A stretch of DNA of 64,000 nt from UBA1231 sp045123185 (GTDB lineage: Bacteria > Bacillota_I > Bacilli_A > ML615J-28 > CAG-313). Every line of letters begins with the position of its first letter. Position 1 is the first letter of the stretch. The notes below the pieces were generated by a model. It was not told the origin of the DNA and did not search any database. It saw only the letters and a program-made list of their open reading frames with translations. The stretch covers positions 14,951 to 78,950 of the forward strand of contig JBGVIL010000206.1 of NCBI GenBank assembly GCA_045123185.1, read 5' to 3'. A program made the position numbers and the translations under genes. Shown here piece after piece: positions 9,445 through 18,492 of this stretch.

Positions 9445-12330
9445 TTACTCCTCCTCATCTCCTAAAATTTCATTTGCTGTATTTACAGCTGTGTTATATT
9501 CTTGTGGTGTAATTGTATCGTTGTATGAATTTTTGGTTATTGTAGTATAATACACTGTATTTTTAGACGATAAGCTCAATGTGTTAGCATTACCTAATAT
9601 AATAGATAGGTCATAATCTATAATAGAACTGTCTATATATCGTTCTGCTTTCATCAAACCAATTACTTGTTTCTTACTCAATAAATATAACTCATCATTA
9701 TTCCATACAATATTTATTTTATTATCTCTAGTATAGTATGTGCTCAATGTTTGATTTCTAAACGTAGATTGACCTATATCCATACTATATATAGTTCCAC
9801 CTATATTTATACCAGGTACACTACTGTAATTACCTAAATCGTATAATAAACCAGATTTAGTAAGTGTTGCTGTAGTACCAGATAATGTAGCTGTGGCTTT
9901 ACATACATATATAGAATTGTCTTTTGTCTGTATTAGCATATACTGTGTACCATGATTATATAAAGGCTCAACTGTATGAATATTATCAGGTAAACCAGTA
10001 CTATCATATTCTATATGATGTGGGCTATATGATGATGAAGTAGTATTCAATACCTGAACAGAAGTTTCACTGGCACTAGGAGCCACAATTATTTTACTAT
10101 CTGTTACTACTAAACCATTCGCATCACCCATTTGAGCAGGAGAGCTTAATTTAACAGAACTATATGTGTTAGTTCCAACTATACTTTTATATATTTTAGT
10201 AGCCCCAGATGCCGAAGACGAAGATGATGGTATCGAATATCCGTACATAGTATACATTTCGTTACTATTATAAATCATACCAGTTGCACCACTATAACCA
10301 TAATACTGATAAGTACTGTTAAAATCATCACTGGCTACAAGATATAGTTGAGCACTATCTATGTCATAACAATAACCTCTAAACATAGAATAGTATTTAT
10401 CAGTATGATACATACCCACTACACTCAAATATACATATTTATCATTTAGTATGTTACATACTGCGTGCATTCTATCTAATGTATTAGTTGTGTATTTTTC
10501 AACTAATGTGATTACTTCACCAGACTCTAGATTTAATGTGAATACACCCATACTGTTAACAAATATACAAATATCATTTTTGATGTACCAAATTATGTCT
10601 TTATTTATATCAATTTCTTTTGTTATGTTTAATGTAGTATTGGTGTATGTAGTACCTTTTAACATTCCCTCACCATTAGAACTAATATAACATATATCAC
10701 TATCTGTATTAAATTTTGTAGGTTGTATAATAATATGTGTACTATCAGATATGTCTGTACTATCGCAATGTTTCAAATATTTTACTGATACAGGCTCGTT
10801 ATTTATGTCATTCGGAGATTTAGTACTTAAATATACAGAATCATCACTACCTGTACTATAGTAATTACCTACAACAGGAATACCTAATGTTTCTCCCAAC
10901 GTAATGTTTTTTGGTATATTATTCCATATACTACCATCAGATGTAATAACTCCGTTAGCACCATATACAGTACCTTGCACTAATTGATTAGGTTCGATAT
11001 TAGTTAATTGAGTAGGTAGTATTGCATAGTTCTTATATGTAACTGCGAGTAAACGATTGATAGTAAATGCACTAGATGTGTATGGGTTGCTACGTACAAA
11101 TTCTCCGTTATATGCAGATAACGACGAACTTGTAGAAGATGCATATGTATTTGTAGTTGGATTGATGTTTATTGCAAATCCAAATTTTATATTTGGGAAA
11201 TATACTGTTTTAGGACTATATCCAAACGTCTCACTAGTTATTTCATAAGTTTCTTTATTGATTATTAACTTATAACCAGTACCATATGAAGACGTTATTA
11301 TACCGGCCATACCAGTTTCTGTACCAGCTGCGGCAGGAAAGCTCATACCAAATGATGCAGCACTAGTGCCACTAATGTAAAAATACAATAAGTAGTGACC
11401 TGTATTTTCATCTACATATACAATAAGTTTAATGCCACTAGAACCTACACCACTATGATTTGTAATAAAATAGTCGTTTAAATTTTTAGCAAATAAATCT
11501 AAATTTACATATCGACCTTCATAATTAGTACTATCTAACATAGTAACATATCTACTGCTATTTGCGTATAAATTAGATATAGGTGTTATAGCTATTCCAT
11601 ATTTGTCTGTTTTTTCTTCCACAATGTATAGTCCGTTAAATATTTCATTACTTTCATCATATACCAATGCTTTTGTACCTACAGGTGTATCAGTATTACG
11701 CATTTCACTCTCTGTAGCAAATAATTCTACCTCAGCAGAAACTCCACCTTCGGCAGTACCTTCTATACCAAGTATAGTATTACCACTTGCTATTTTATTT
11801 GGTGTTAAATTAATAGCTTCAGTTAAAATATCATAATTGATTTCAGATGTTATTCCTTTTCCCTTACTATCATCAATAATCATCTTCGAATTTTGAGATA
11901 CTTGTGAATAATCAGTAACAACACGCACAACACCTTTAGTAATATAAGACAATTCTGTTTCGTACATCTCTTTTTCATAAGGGTCTGTATCTTTATTAGG
12001 ATAACGAGTTTCTAATTCTTGTAATTGTTGTTCATAATCATTATTAGGTACATCTGTTATAACAGAGTTGTTATTAGATATACCTAATATAGATGATTCG
12101 TTCATAGTAGGTATTCTACCTTCTATTTTTTCACCATTTACATATGCGGTTCTCCAGATTTGAATATCATCGGCTGTAGCGGTCGCATCACTAGTATCCA
12201 TACCCGCTTCGATACTTAATATTTCTTGGTCAAATTGTCCTGCTGCAATCGGTTCAGTAGTCGATTTCTTTGTTCTAATTGCATCAGCTATATCTGTCAA
12301 GAATTTACTTAAATTACTTGTATCTGCCAT
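9445..12330 (-). CDS. very large tail fibre protein
   Basis: A 961-residue protein if started at the ATG at 12330; the GTG at 12342 is part of its AGGAGGTG ribosome binding site. Anchor module LSKFLTDIADAIRTKKSTTE at residues 4-25 is paralogous to the downstream fibre. Then come MDTSDATATADDI and TAYVNGEKIEGR. A middle segment with YGANGVITSDGSIWNNI matches a segment of the fibre encoded at 3344-6053 (YGKNGVVTADGSIYNNL). The C-terminus is the module EYNTAVNTANEILGDEEE. The body is Ser/Thr/Tyr-rich beta sequence. Confidence 0.75.
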   Translation of the reverse strand: MADTSNLSKFLTDIADAIRTKKSTTEPIAAGQFDQEILSIEAGMDTSDATATADDIQIWRTAYVNGEKIEGRIPTMNESSILGISNNNSVITDVPNNDYEQQLQELETRYPNKDTDPYEKEMYETELSYITKGVVRVVTDYSQVSQNSKMIIDDSKGKGITSEINYDILTEAINLTPNKIASGNTILGIEGTAEGGVSAEVELFATESEMRNTDTPVGTKALVYDESNEIFNGLYIVEEKTDKYGIAITPISNLYANSSRYVTMLDSTNYEGRYVNLDLFAKNLNDYFITNHSGVGSSGIKLIVYVDENTGHYLLYFYISGTSAASFGMSFPAAAGTETGMAGIITSSYGTGYKLIINKETYEITSETFGYSPKTVYFPNIKFGFAININPTTNTYASSTSSSLSAYNGEFVRSNPYTSSAFTINRLLAVTYKNYAILPTQLTNIEPNQLVQGTVYGANGVITSDGSIWNNIPKNITLGETLGIPVVGNYYSTGSDDSVYLSTKSPNDINNEPVSVKYLKHCDSTDISDSTHIIIQPTKFNTDSDICYISSNGEGMLKGTTYTNTTLNITKEIDINKDIIWYIKNDICIFVNSMGVFTLNLESGEVITLVEKYTTNTLDRMHAVCNILNDKYVYLSVVGMYHTDKYYSMFRGYCYDIDSAQLYLVASDDFNSTYQYYGYSGATGMIYNSNEMYTMYGYSIPSSSSSASGATKIYKSIVGTNTYSSVKLSSPAQMGDANGLVVTDSKIIVAPSASETSVQVLNTTSSSYSPHHIEYDSTGLPDNIHTVEPLYNHGTQYMLIQTKDNSIYVCKATATLSGTTATLTKSGLLYDLGNYSSVPGINIGGTIYSMDIGQSTFRNQTLSTYYTRDNKINIVWNNDELYLLSKKQVIGLMKAERYIDSSIIDYDLSIILGNANTLSLSSKNTVYYTTITKNSYNDTITPQEYNTAVNTANEILGDEEE

Positions 12331-12331
12331 A

Positions 12332-13213
12332 CTAATATTCACCTCCTAATGTATTGATGACCATATCATCTACATATTTTTTAGTAGCTGGGTGCATATC
12401 TTCTGTTGGTGTAAAGTTTATCACATTTAGCATAGCACCAGTAGCATTTGTAGGTAAGAACAAATACTGATAATCATTTTCTCTAAATATAATACTATCT
12501 AACGCACGTACGGTTTTTAAATTTGATTCAAGATAAATTTCACTAACAGCAGTCTGAGTAGTTGTAGCCACACCGTCAGGACTACCAGCTCCTCCAGCTG
12601 TGTTTGGTGCTATCCACCATATTTTTAATTTAGTAGGGTCTGCCATATCACTAAAGCTTTCAGGTCCTATAACTGTAAGCGCTATACGATTAGCACCTTT
12701 TACGTATGCTACAAAAACATTTTCTGTTCTACTCGCATTATAAATTTCTTGCCACAATGCAATATTATTAGGATTAGTGCTACTATTTGCTCCGTCCCAA
12801 CTATAACATTTACCAAAATTACTTATAGCAGCATTCATTTGTTCATATGTTGGATAATTTGCTAAATCTATCGCTACATTTCCTAAGATATCCCAACCTT
12901 TTTCGTCTGTCCAATAATATTCACTAAATGTACCATCCTCAGCAGGTACTAAGTAAATTTTATTTTTATCACCTATCTCAGGTAAGACATCTACTGGTTC
13001 GAATAAATCCATAGATATTTGCTCAAATGTTTTAGTATCACCGTCTATATCTATAAATTTATTTATAACTGATTTTGAGTTTTGATATACAATTGCATTT
13101 GCTTCATTAGCTGGTGAAATTATATTACCTTGTCCATCAGTTATACTACCATCTGGGTTTAACCATTTATTAGGTAAAGCTTTGCTCAACTCATATGCGT
13201 CTGTCATACTCAT
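12332..13213 (-). CDS. baseplate or fibre-attachment protein
   Basis: A 293-residue protein starting MSMTDAYELSKALPNKW with GGAGGT upstream. Residues 1-60 recall the N-terminal region of phage tail or head fibres (LNPDGSITDGQGNIISPANE). Residues 75-125 (PVDVLPEIGDKNKIYLVPAEDGTFSEYYWTD in part) match a small module common in phage tail-fibre connectors, from memory. It is the first gene of the fibre block and may attach fibres to the baseplate; this is inferred. Confidence 0.65.
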   Translation of the reverse strand: MSMTDAYELSKALPNKWLNPDGSITDGQGNIISPANEANAIVYQNSKSVINKFIDIDGDTKTFEQISMDLFEPVDVLPEIGDKNKIYLVPAEDGTFSEYYWTDEKGWDILGNVAIDLANYPTYEQMNAAISNFGKCYSWDGANSSTNPNNIALWQEIYNASRTENVFVAYVKGANRIALTVIGPESFSDMADPTKLKIWWIAPNTAGGAGSPDGVATTTQTAVSEIYLESNLKTVRALDSIIFRENDYQYLFLPTNATGAMLNVINFTPTEDMHPATKKYVDDMVINTLGGEY

Positions 13214-13215
13214 AA

Positions 13216-13590
13216 TTAATTACCTCCTTCTTTTATTTCTATTTCATTAAGTTTTGATTTTAATGAACAATTTTCTTCATGTAACTCTTTATTTTCTTCT
13301 TCAAGATGAGTCACTATGTTTTGTAATCTGTGTGTTTCTTTTTCTAACGCTAGTTTATCAGATTTTAACTTGTAGTTTTCTTGCTCTAAGTTTGCTACGC
13401 GTTCTTCTAATTTTGCCATTCTTTCATTCATTCGTTGGTCGATTTCTAATAAACTTTTTATATTTGTGTTATTAGCTTCAGCATTAAGCTTCTTCTTTTC
13501 TGTAAGCGCTTTAATTACAACACCCACAACACCACCACCAAACAAAGCAACAACTACCGTTATTATATTAGTTATATCTACTCCCGACAT
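13216..13590 (-). CDS. membrane-anchored coiled-coil protein
   Basis: A 124-residue protein. Residues 8-30 are a single hydrophobic segment (ITVVVALFGGGVVGVVIKAL) followed by about 85 residues of heptad-like coiled coil (LEERVANLEQENYKLKSDK). This resembles phage lysis accessory proteins of the BhlA or spanin-like kind, where a membrane anchor carries a coiled coil. It is next to another membrane protein gene. The lysis role is plausible but unproved. Confidence 0.65.
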   Translation of the reverse strand: MSGVDITNIITVVVALFGGGVVGVVIKALTEKKKLNAEANNTNIKSLLEIDQRMNERMAKLEERVANLEQENYKLKSDKLALEKETHRLQNIVTHLEEENKELHEENCSLKSKLNEIEIKEGGN

Positions 13591-13607
13591 TAGATTCCCC
13601 TCCTTCT

Positions 13608-14030
13608 TTAATTTGGTGTAGTATTATTCTTCGATAGCTTAACAGCTCTTTTTTCTAAATAACTTATACTATTTATTCTATAATTTAATACTATTTCAAT
13701 AACAACTATAGTCATGAAATAATTTCCTAGCAATACAATACTTGGATTTACTTTAAAACACGCATGAGCTTGTAACCCAATTAGTATCGCAACTGTAAGA
13801 CGTAATATTTTAGCGTTTGTCTTACACTCTGTAAATCTTTGTTTCATATTATGAATTAAACTACTAATCCATAATATGATATTTATAATTGACAGGAATA
13901 TTAGTAAAAATGTATCGTATTCAATATTTCCTTGTATTGTTTTTACGATTGTATCAACTAACTGCACCGCAGTGACTCCTATCAAGGTAGCGTAAAAGTA
14001 TTTGATATATTTCTGTATCAATTGCTCCAT
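13608..14030 (-). CDS. membrane protein, possible holin-like
   Basis: A 140-residue protein with about four membrane segments (residues 12-32, 40-60, 78-90 and 95-112) and a basic C-terminal tail (YLEKRAVKLSKNN). Size, segment number and basic tail recall phage_holin_4-type proteins, but the window has a more typical holin beside the amidase at 17580-17882. It could be a second holin, an antiholin or an unrelated membrane protein. GGAGGTGATGG precedes the ATG. Confidence 0.6.
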   Translation of the reverse strand: MEQLIQKYIKYFYATLIGVTAVQLVDTIVKTIQGNIEYDTFLLIFLSIINIILWISSLIHNMKQRFTECKTNAKILRLTVAILIGLQAHACFKVNPSIVLLGNYFMTIVVIEIVLNYRINSISYLEKRAVKLSKNNTTPN

Positions 14031-14045
14031 ACTCCATCACCTCCA

Positions 14046-14963
14046 CTACAGTACATATCTTCTATTTGTAAGTTGTTCGTGCATTAGTTTTATCCAATCT
14101 GTGTAAACATTTTGTTGTCCTAGTTCAGATTGAGAATTCAATCCTTCAGCACCTCTGTTCAAATATGCTATACAAGAACATTTTACGATTACCGGCCAGC
14201 ACTCGTTCATTAGTTTAGTATTAACCATTCGGTTAGTCCATTGTGCTGCTTCGTGTATAACCATTTCGCAAACATCTTCTAGAATTTCTAGATTATTTCT
14301 TTCTATTGGTTCAGCATCATGAGCTCCTTCTAATGGTTCACCCATTTCTCCTGTAACTGGTATATAATAATAATCTAAATTAGAAATTAGATAGATAGGA
14401 TAAATTATGTTATTATCTACGATAGCTTTATCTTCTGGATACAAACGTCCAGCAAAAAATTCATATGTAACACCGTCTATTTCTATAGTACCGTCACCGT
14501 TTCCTATCATATCTGTTTCAAATGTTTTAGTTGCTCCGTCCAATATAAACTGAACATACACATGGTTTGAAGTATTCTTCACCTCACCTGTTATGTCTGT
14601 TCTGTTTATTGGACTATAAAAATTACTAGTAATTCTCCCATTAATATTTAAGACACTCACTGGAGAGTCTCCTATTTCTGAACCAAATATGAACAACGCT
14701 GGAATTTCTTTCTTCGTGTTATCCATTAGGTAACCGTGGTATGCCATCCACCACGCATAATTTTTAGTTTTTTCCTTGACCAAAGCGACTTCATCGTTTG
14801 TGAAATTACCATTGGATATGGCTAAAAATGAGTCTGTATGGTCTTCAATTGGAACAAGTGTAGAATAAACAGGCACCATTTCTTTATCACCACGGTAATT
14901 CTTGCCTAGCATACGTTTTGTTTTTTCTACAATTTTTTCAAATGTAATATCTGTTGCTAACAT
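14046..14963 (-). CDS. head-tail connector / adaptor-like protein
   Basis: A 305-residue protein. The C-terminal 75 residues (EMVIHEAAQWTNRMVN, then IAYLNRGAEGLNSQSELGQQ) have the helical pattern and RGAEG-S-SE-G signature that I associate with phage head-tail connector proteins. The middle is beta-rich. It is preceded by a 193-bp gap with a terminator and a long inverted repeat, so it probably starts its own transcript. The connector call rests on motif memory and structural-region context. Confidence 0.5.
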   Translation of the reverse strand: MLATDITFEKIVEKTKRMLGKNYRGDKEMVPVYSTLVPIEDHTDSFLAISNGNFTNDEVALVKEKTKNYAWWMAYHGYLMDNTKKEIPALFIFGSEIGDSPVSVLNINGRITSNFYSPINRTDITGEVKNTSNHVYVQFILDGATKTFETDMIGNGDGTIEIDGVTYEFFAGRLYPEDKAIVDNNIIYPIYLISNLDYYYIPVTGEMGEPLEGAHDAEPIERNNLEILEDVCEMVIHEAAQWTNRMVNTKLMNECWPVIVKCSCIAYLNRGAEGLNSQSELGQQNVYTDWIKLMHEQLTNRRYVL

Positions 14964-14989
14964 TACAGTCGCCTCCTTTATATAAAAAT

Positions 14990-15013
14990 AGATTGCTCAT
15001 AACTGAACAATCT
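14990..15013 (-). terminator. terminator after dUTPase operon
   Basis: In the minus-strand RNA a 10-bp stem (AGAUUGUUCA with UGAGCAAUCU, one G-U pair) closes a GUUA tetraloop and is followed by AUUUUUAUA. The wobble is productive only on the minus strand, where the plus-strand RNA would have a C-A mismatch, which fixes the direction. Confidence 0.8.
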
Positions 15014-15023
15014 TCTAATCAAA

Positions 15024-15117
15024 ATACTATTATTACAATTCAATTGACGCTACCACCAATTAAATAATAAAAGTATCTAATTAGTCAATTGTATCTTTGT
15101 CTTTGTAATAATAGTAT
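15024..15117. repeat. nested perfect inverted repeats in intergenic gap
   Basis: A perfect 15-bp inverted repeat (ATACTATTATTACAA at 15024-15038, complement at 15103-15117) encloses a perfect 8-bp one (CAATTGAC at 15041-15048, GTCAATTG at 15084-15091). Together they form a long arm with a 35-base loop. There is no T-tract, so a terminator is unlikely. It could be a protein-binding palindrome, an RNA processing stem or a small structured RNA. Confidence 0.75.
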
Positions 15118-15156
15118 ACCTTATTTTAAAACACTTTTCAAATGGAGTACAACTCA

Positions 15157-15627
15157 TTATACTCCAGTTGAGCCGAATCCTCCAGTCCTTGTGGCTGTAG
15201 GGTTTGACATATAATCGTTTTCTGTTTTTATGAAATTTATTATAATACCTTGGCCAAGTTTTTCACCTTTTTTAATAACAACATCTTCGTCTGTTATGTT
15301 ATAAAACTCAAATCCCATTTCTCCGTCATTATCTGGATTACCATAGTAATCTGCATCTATAACACCAATTCCATTTGCTAGAATTAATCCTTTTTTACTT
15401 GGATTAGATGAACGGTTTGCTAAGATTAACGCCATATTAGGCATTAACTCACATTTCACACCAGTCATAGCTCTTGTTAACTTTTTAGCAGGAAATACAA
15501 AATCTTCTGGTGCAAAAAAATCATATCCAGCACTGTTCATAGTAGAACGTTCTGGTAATTTAAAATCAGGATTTTTCATTTCATATCCAGTACTAATCAT
15601 TCTATCTACGTATTCAAATTTAACCAT
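15157..15627 (-). CDS. dut: dUTPase (deoxyuridine triphosphate nucleotidohydrolase)
   Basis: A 156-residue trimeric-type dUTPase, which hydrolyses dUTP to dUMP and pyrophosphate and so keeps uracil out of phage DNA and feeds dTTP synthesis. All five family motifs are visible: SAGYDF (32-37), NRSSNPSKKG (71-80), NGIGVIDADYYGN (85-97), GQGIIINF (125-132) and RTGGFGSTG (147-155). Length is as expected. The start overlaps the end of the upstream metalloprotease-like gene by eight bases, indicating translational coupling. Confidence 0.95.
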   Translation of the reverse strand: MVKFEYVDRMISTGYEMKNPDFKLPERSTMNSAGYDFFAPEDFVFPAKKLTRAMTGVKCELMPNMALILANRSSNPSKKGLILANGIGVIDADYYGNPDNDGEMGFEFYNITDEDVVIKKGEKLGQGIIINFIKTENDYMSNPTATRTGGFGSTGV

Positions 15628-16105
15628 TTTCTTTCTCCTTCTCTTTTAATAAATATATACCACTGTCAAATAAATCATTATAATATTTGTTCTTTTCTTG
15701 AGCGATTTCTTCTGTGTATTTAATTAAATCTATTATTTTCTTATCTCTCATATATTCCACCAACATATGACGAGTCTCATGTATCACAGTGTCTTTTAAT
15801 GATGATGTCTTATATAGGTCAACTGAAATATCTATATAATACTTATCGTTCCACTCATGGAATGTGCCTAACAAGATTTCCTCGTCAGGGTCGTAACCTT
15901 TTGTAGTATATCTAACAAATCTATATACAATAGGTTTATCTACTTTTACACCTAAGCATTCCACATATTGTTCCGAAAGCTCCTGAATAGAAGCAGGGTC
16001 AATGCTTTGTTCTTTCATATATATTTTTTTAGTTGGGTCTATTAAATAAGTCAATGTGAAACCTATTAATAATCCAATCATCAGAATAATTGATATCCAA
16101 AACAT
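15620..16105 (-). CDS. membrane-anchored HExxH metalloprotease-like protein
   Basis: I place the start at the ATG at 16105, with AGGAGG seven bases upstream, rather than at 16144. The 161-residue product then starts with a membrane segment (FWISIILMIGLLIGFTLTYL). A soluble domain carries HETRH (His109, Glu110, His113), the zincin zinc-binding motif, in a VIHETRHMLVEYM helix. The third ligand is not obvious. It may be a zinc peptidase or a SprT-like protein at the membrane; catalysis is inferred from the motif only. Confidence 0.65.
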   Translation of the reverse strand: MFWISIILMIGLLIGFTLTYLIDPTKKIYMKEQSIDPASIQELSEQYVECLGVKVDKPIVYRFVRYTTKGYDPDEEILLGTFHEWNDKYYIDISVDLYKTSSLKDTVIHETRHMLVEYMRDKKIIDLIKYTEEIAQEKNKYYNDLFDSGIYLLKEKEKENG

Positions 16106-16146
16106 AACTCGTCCTCCTATAAACCACTGCCATTTTATTTTCATAC

Positions 16147-16422
16147 TTATTCCCCCAATGGTTCACTAATTAATTCAAATGCGTCCTTTTCTACAATCGA
16201 AATTTCATTGTCTTTTACTACTAGTAAATGATTTCTAGTAAACTTGTCATATCCTCCGATAATATAACAGTCATCAGTCTCGTGTGTAACTGGTACGCCC
16301 ATATACTTGAACGACCAAGGCATATTATTATAAACATTATCGGTTTGTGTAAGACCGTATTCTATTAGCTCATCAAATGTTAGAGCCTCTACTATCATGG
16401 GTTTCATTTTAAATTTAGCCAT
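16147..16422 (-). CDS. small phage protein, unknown
   Basis: A 91-residue protein starting MAKFKMKPMIVEALTFDEL. The opening and the beta-rich remainder with a DDCYIIGGYDKFTRN turn resemble the widespread small phage proteins that begin KKPVxVEAxxW, but the usual PCKPDIF end is missing. No function is known. An AGGAGG ribosome binding site is present, and the gene lies in the lysis/dUTPase stretch. Confidence 0.7.
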   Translation of the reverse strand: MAKFKMKPMIVEALTFDELIEYGLTQTDNVYNNMPWSFKYMGVPVTHETDDCYIIGGYDKFTRNHLLVVKDNEISIVEKDAFELISEPLGE

Positions 16423-16450
16423 TGTTCAATCCTCCTATTAAATAAAAATA

Positions 16451-16471
16451 AAGGCGGGGTAACCGCCTTTT
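16451..16471 (-). terminator. terminator after amidase
   Basis: Stem AAAGGCGG / CCGCCTTT (8 bp) with a 5-base loop, followed in the minus direction by TATTTTTATTT. It sits directly after the amidase stop codon. Confidence 0.9.
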
Positions 16472-16474
16472 GAA

Positions 16475-17458
16475 CTATACTGGTTGGCAGTCCTTTATAT
16501 GAACGGCTGCTGTAACCGCAGTCCCTTTACCTATAACTACTCTATCCCCTGATACTTCAATTACATCGAAAATGTCTCCGTATGTCCAGTCAGCAAGTCT
16601 TATACCAGAGTATGTCATTTTTCCAGTTAATTTCACTTTTGAACCTTTTTTGATTTGAGGTGTAGCAGGTTCTTGTGGAGCTGTACCAGATGTTTGTCTT
16701 TCAACATAGTCTAAGCTTATCCATCCAGCACCTGATTTTAATTTACCCCATTTAGAAGCACCGGCACCATCTTTTTCAGCAACAATTGTATATACACCAT
16801 GGTCTTTTATTTGACCTGTAACAGGATAATTTGTTCCAGCATCAGCTCTGATATTTAACACATCAGCTTTTACTTTCACTAGATATCCTTCAGTAGGAGT
16901 TTCTGGTTTTGGTTCTGGCTCTGGTTCAGGAGCTGGAGCTGGTTGTTCATCTAACTTAGAATTAACTGTATTAGCTAATTCTTCAAATCTAGACTGTAAA
17001 TATGGTCCAGGACAAGATGTCGCTGCAAACATATTGTGTCTAGTCAAAGAACCATTTGGAGTTCCATCATAAACTAATCTGAATTCATATCTTTTACAGA
17101 TATCAGCACATAAGTTTACTAAAGAATTCCAAGATGCTTCAGATATTGGCCAATCTCCTCCTGTACTAGAGTTAGCTACTTCTATTGTAATAGCTTGACA
17201 GTCGTTTGTTCTATTTGATGATGTATACGCTCTATTTTGTTCATCTACATAACAGATTATTTCACCGTTATATCCAATACCGTAGTTAGCAGAAGCTTGT
17301 CTATTAGGGTCTTGGAATAATTCTCCACATCTTTTAGCTGTAAGTTTTCCAGCCATGTGATGAGGTGTTATTTTACAAATTTTATACCCGCTTCTACCAT
17401 TTGAATAGTTATTACTATGTGCTGGCATGAAGCTTTGTGCTAAACTTGAATATCCCAT
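16475..17458 (-). CDS. N-acetylmuramoyl-L-alanine amidase endolysin (Amidase_2 plus SH3b)
   Basis: A 327-residue endolysin. Residues 25-165 are a zinc amidase of the PGRP/Amidase_2 type that cuts the bond between muramic acid and L-alanine: zinc ligands PHHMAG (His33/34), His141 in TRHNMFAATSCPG and Cys149. Residues 172-190 are a Pro/Glu linker. Residues 192-253 are an SH3b cell-wall-binding domain (LNIRADAGTNYPVTGQI). The last 60 residues look like a second SH3-like fold. There is no signal peptide, so release depends on the holin. The start overlaps the preceding stop by one base (TAATG). Confidence 0.95.
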   Translation of the reverse strand: MGYSSLAQSFMPAHSNNYSNGRSGYKICKITPHHMAGKLTAKRCGELFQDPNRQASANYGIGYNGEIICYVDEQNRAYTSSNRTNDCQAITIEVANSSTGGDWPISEASWNSLVNLCADICKRYEFRLVYDGTPNGSLTRHNMFAATSCPGPYLQSRFEELANTVNSKLDEQPAPAPEPEPEPKPETPTEGYLVKVKADVLNIRADAGTNYPVTGQIKDHGVYTIVAEKDGAGASKWGKLKSGAGWISLDYVERQTSGTAPQEPATPQIKKGSKVKLTGKMTYSGIRLADWTYGDIFDVIEVSGDRVVIGKGTAVTAAVHIKDCQPV

Positions 17459-17580
17459 TATTCTTCACCCTCCTCTTTACCATTTGAAAGTTCTATTTCT
17501 GCATCAGGAGTCATCTCAATAACTTCAACTTCTTCTTTTACTGGTTGTGGTCTATTATTGTTGTTTCTTGGTTTTTTCAT
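17458..17580 (-). CDS. small acidic protein between holin and endolysin
   Basis: A 40-residue ORF, MKKPRNNNNRPQPVKEE at the start and acidic at the end (GKEEGEE). It overlaps the holin stop and the amidase start by one base each, so all three are translationally coupled. AGGAGG lies nine bases upstream inside the holin end. It is low-complexity and probably disordered. The tight coupling supports real translation; the function is unknown. Confidence 0.65.
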   Translation of the reverse strand: MKKPRNNNNRPQPVKEEVEVIEMTPDAEIELSNGKEEGEE

Positions 17581-17882
17581 TATTTTGTACCTCCTATCAA
17601 ATTTTTTATTTTTTCAATAGTTGAGCCTCCGATTTCATAGATACCAACTGAAATGCTTAATAATACGAATATATTAATTATTCCAGATACGATACCTGCA
17701 AAATCAAATTGTCCTATATAAACGATACGTAAAGTACCGATTATAATTGAAAATACTAAGGCTAACCATTTTGTGTCTAATTTTTCTGGTAAATATTTTT
17801 TGAAAACTTGAGTAAGTAGTGTAATTATAGCGCTGCATCCTGCAATTGTACCTAAAATTTCAATACTAACAAATTCATTCAT
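17580..17882 (-). CDS. holin
   Basis: A 100-residue protein with three hydrophobic segments (residues 8-28, 38-57 and 63-83) and a basic end (KIKNLIGGTK). Size and topology fit phage holins that form membrane lesions and let the endolysin reach the cell wall. It is immediately upstream of the amidase with only the 40-residue gene between, the standard lysis-cassette order. Confidence 0.85.
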   Translation of the reverse strand: MNEFVSIEILGTIAGCSAIITLLTQVFKKYLPEKLDTKWLALVFSIIIGTLRIVYIGQFDFAGIVSGIINIFVLLSISVGIYEIGGSTIEKIKNLIGGTK

Positions 17883-17907
17883 AATTTTTACCTCCTATTT
17901 TTAATTT

Positions 17908-18285
17908 TTAGAATTGTCTTCTATTTAATGGGTCATGCGCTTTCTCGTCAGGAGCCAAAATAAAGGCTTCTTTTAGGCGTAATGATAAATTTAGTCTTCT
18001 TAATGTATAAACGTCTGAAATCGCATCGTAGGCTTCTACAGTGTATGTATATTTCTTATATTGTGGGAATAATTTAAACCCATTTAAGTCTGCTTCTGCA
18101 TCTTTTGATACAAATACGATTGAACCTACTTTATATTTTGGTTCTTTTTCGTTCTTTTTGTTCACTTTTTCTGGTTTTTCCTCAACTTTTTCCACTGTTT
18201 CTACAACTGGAGCAACTTCTTCTTGTTTTTCTTCGATTATTTCTGGTTGTTCAACCGGTTTTGTAACTTTTTTCTTACTTGCCAT
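17908..18285 (-). CDS. phage structural-region protein with charged N-terminus
   Basis: A 125-residue protein. Residues 1-52 are Lys/Glu/Val-rich and disordered (PEIIEEKQEEVAP). Residues 53-125 form a compact beta-rich domain (YKVGSIVFVSKDAEADLNG, then YTYTVEAYDAISDVYTL) like an SH3 barrel. It lies between scaffold and holin genes. The domain may bind the capsid or peptidoglycan, but I do not recognise the family. Confidence 0.65.
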   Translation of the reverse strand: MASKKKVTKPVEQPEIIEEKQEEVAPVVETVEKVEEKPEKVNKKNEKEPKYKVGSIVFVSKDAEADLNGFKLFPQYKKYTYTVEAYDAISDVYTLRRLNLSLRLKEAFILAPDEKAHDPLNRRQF

Positions 18286-18303
18286 GATTTTTTACCTCCT
18301 TTT

Positions 18304-18471
18304 TTAGTTATATTTTTCATTATTTTTGTTTAAATGTCTTTCTTTTCTTGCTTTTCTGCAAAAATGACATCTTTTTGGCTCTTCAAATCCTTTTTCTTTG
18401 TAGAAAGCTTGGTCTCTTTCTGTAAAATTAAAGTCTTCGCCACAATCTTGACATTTTATTTTGATATCCAT
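18304..18471 (-). CDS. small zinc-ribbon protein (zf-trcl type)
   Basis: A 55-residue ORF. It has two Cys pairs: CQDC at 7-10 and CHFC at 35-38, separated by FNFTERDQAFYKEKGF. This arrangement matches the probable zinc-ribbon domain family zf-trcl (pattern C-x2-C, FTE-x2-Q-FY-x3-GF, then C-x2-C-R). An AGGAGG-like ribosome binding site (TGGAGG) lies upstream. It probably binds one zinc; the role is unknown. It is found near structural genes in other phages and free in bacteria. Confidence 0.8.
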   Translation of the reverse strand: MDIKIKCQDCGEDFNFTERDQAFYKEKGFEEPKRCHFCRKARKERHLNKNNEKYN

Positions 18472-18492
18472 GATTTTTTACCTCCATTTTTA

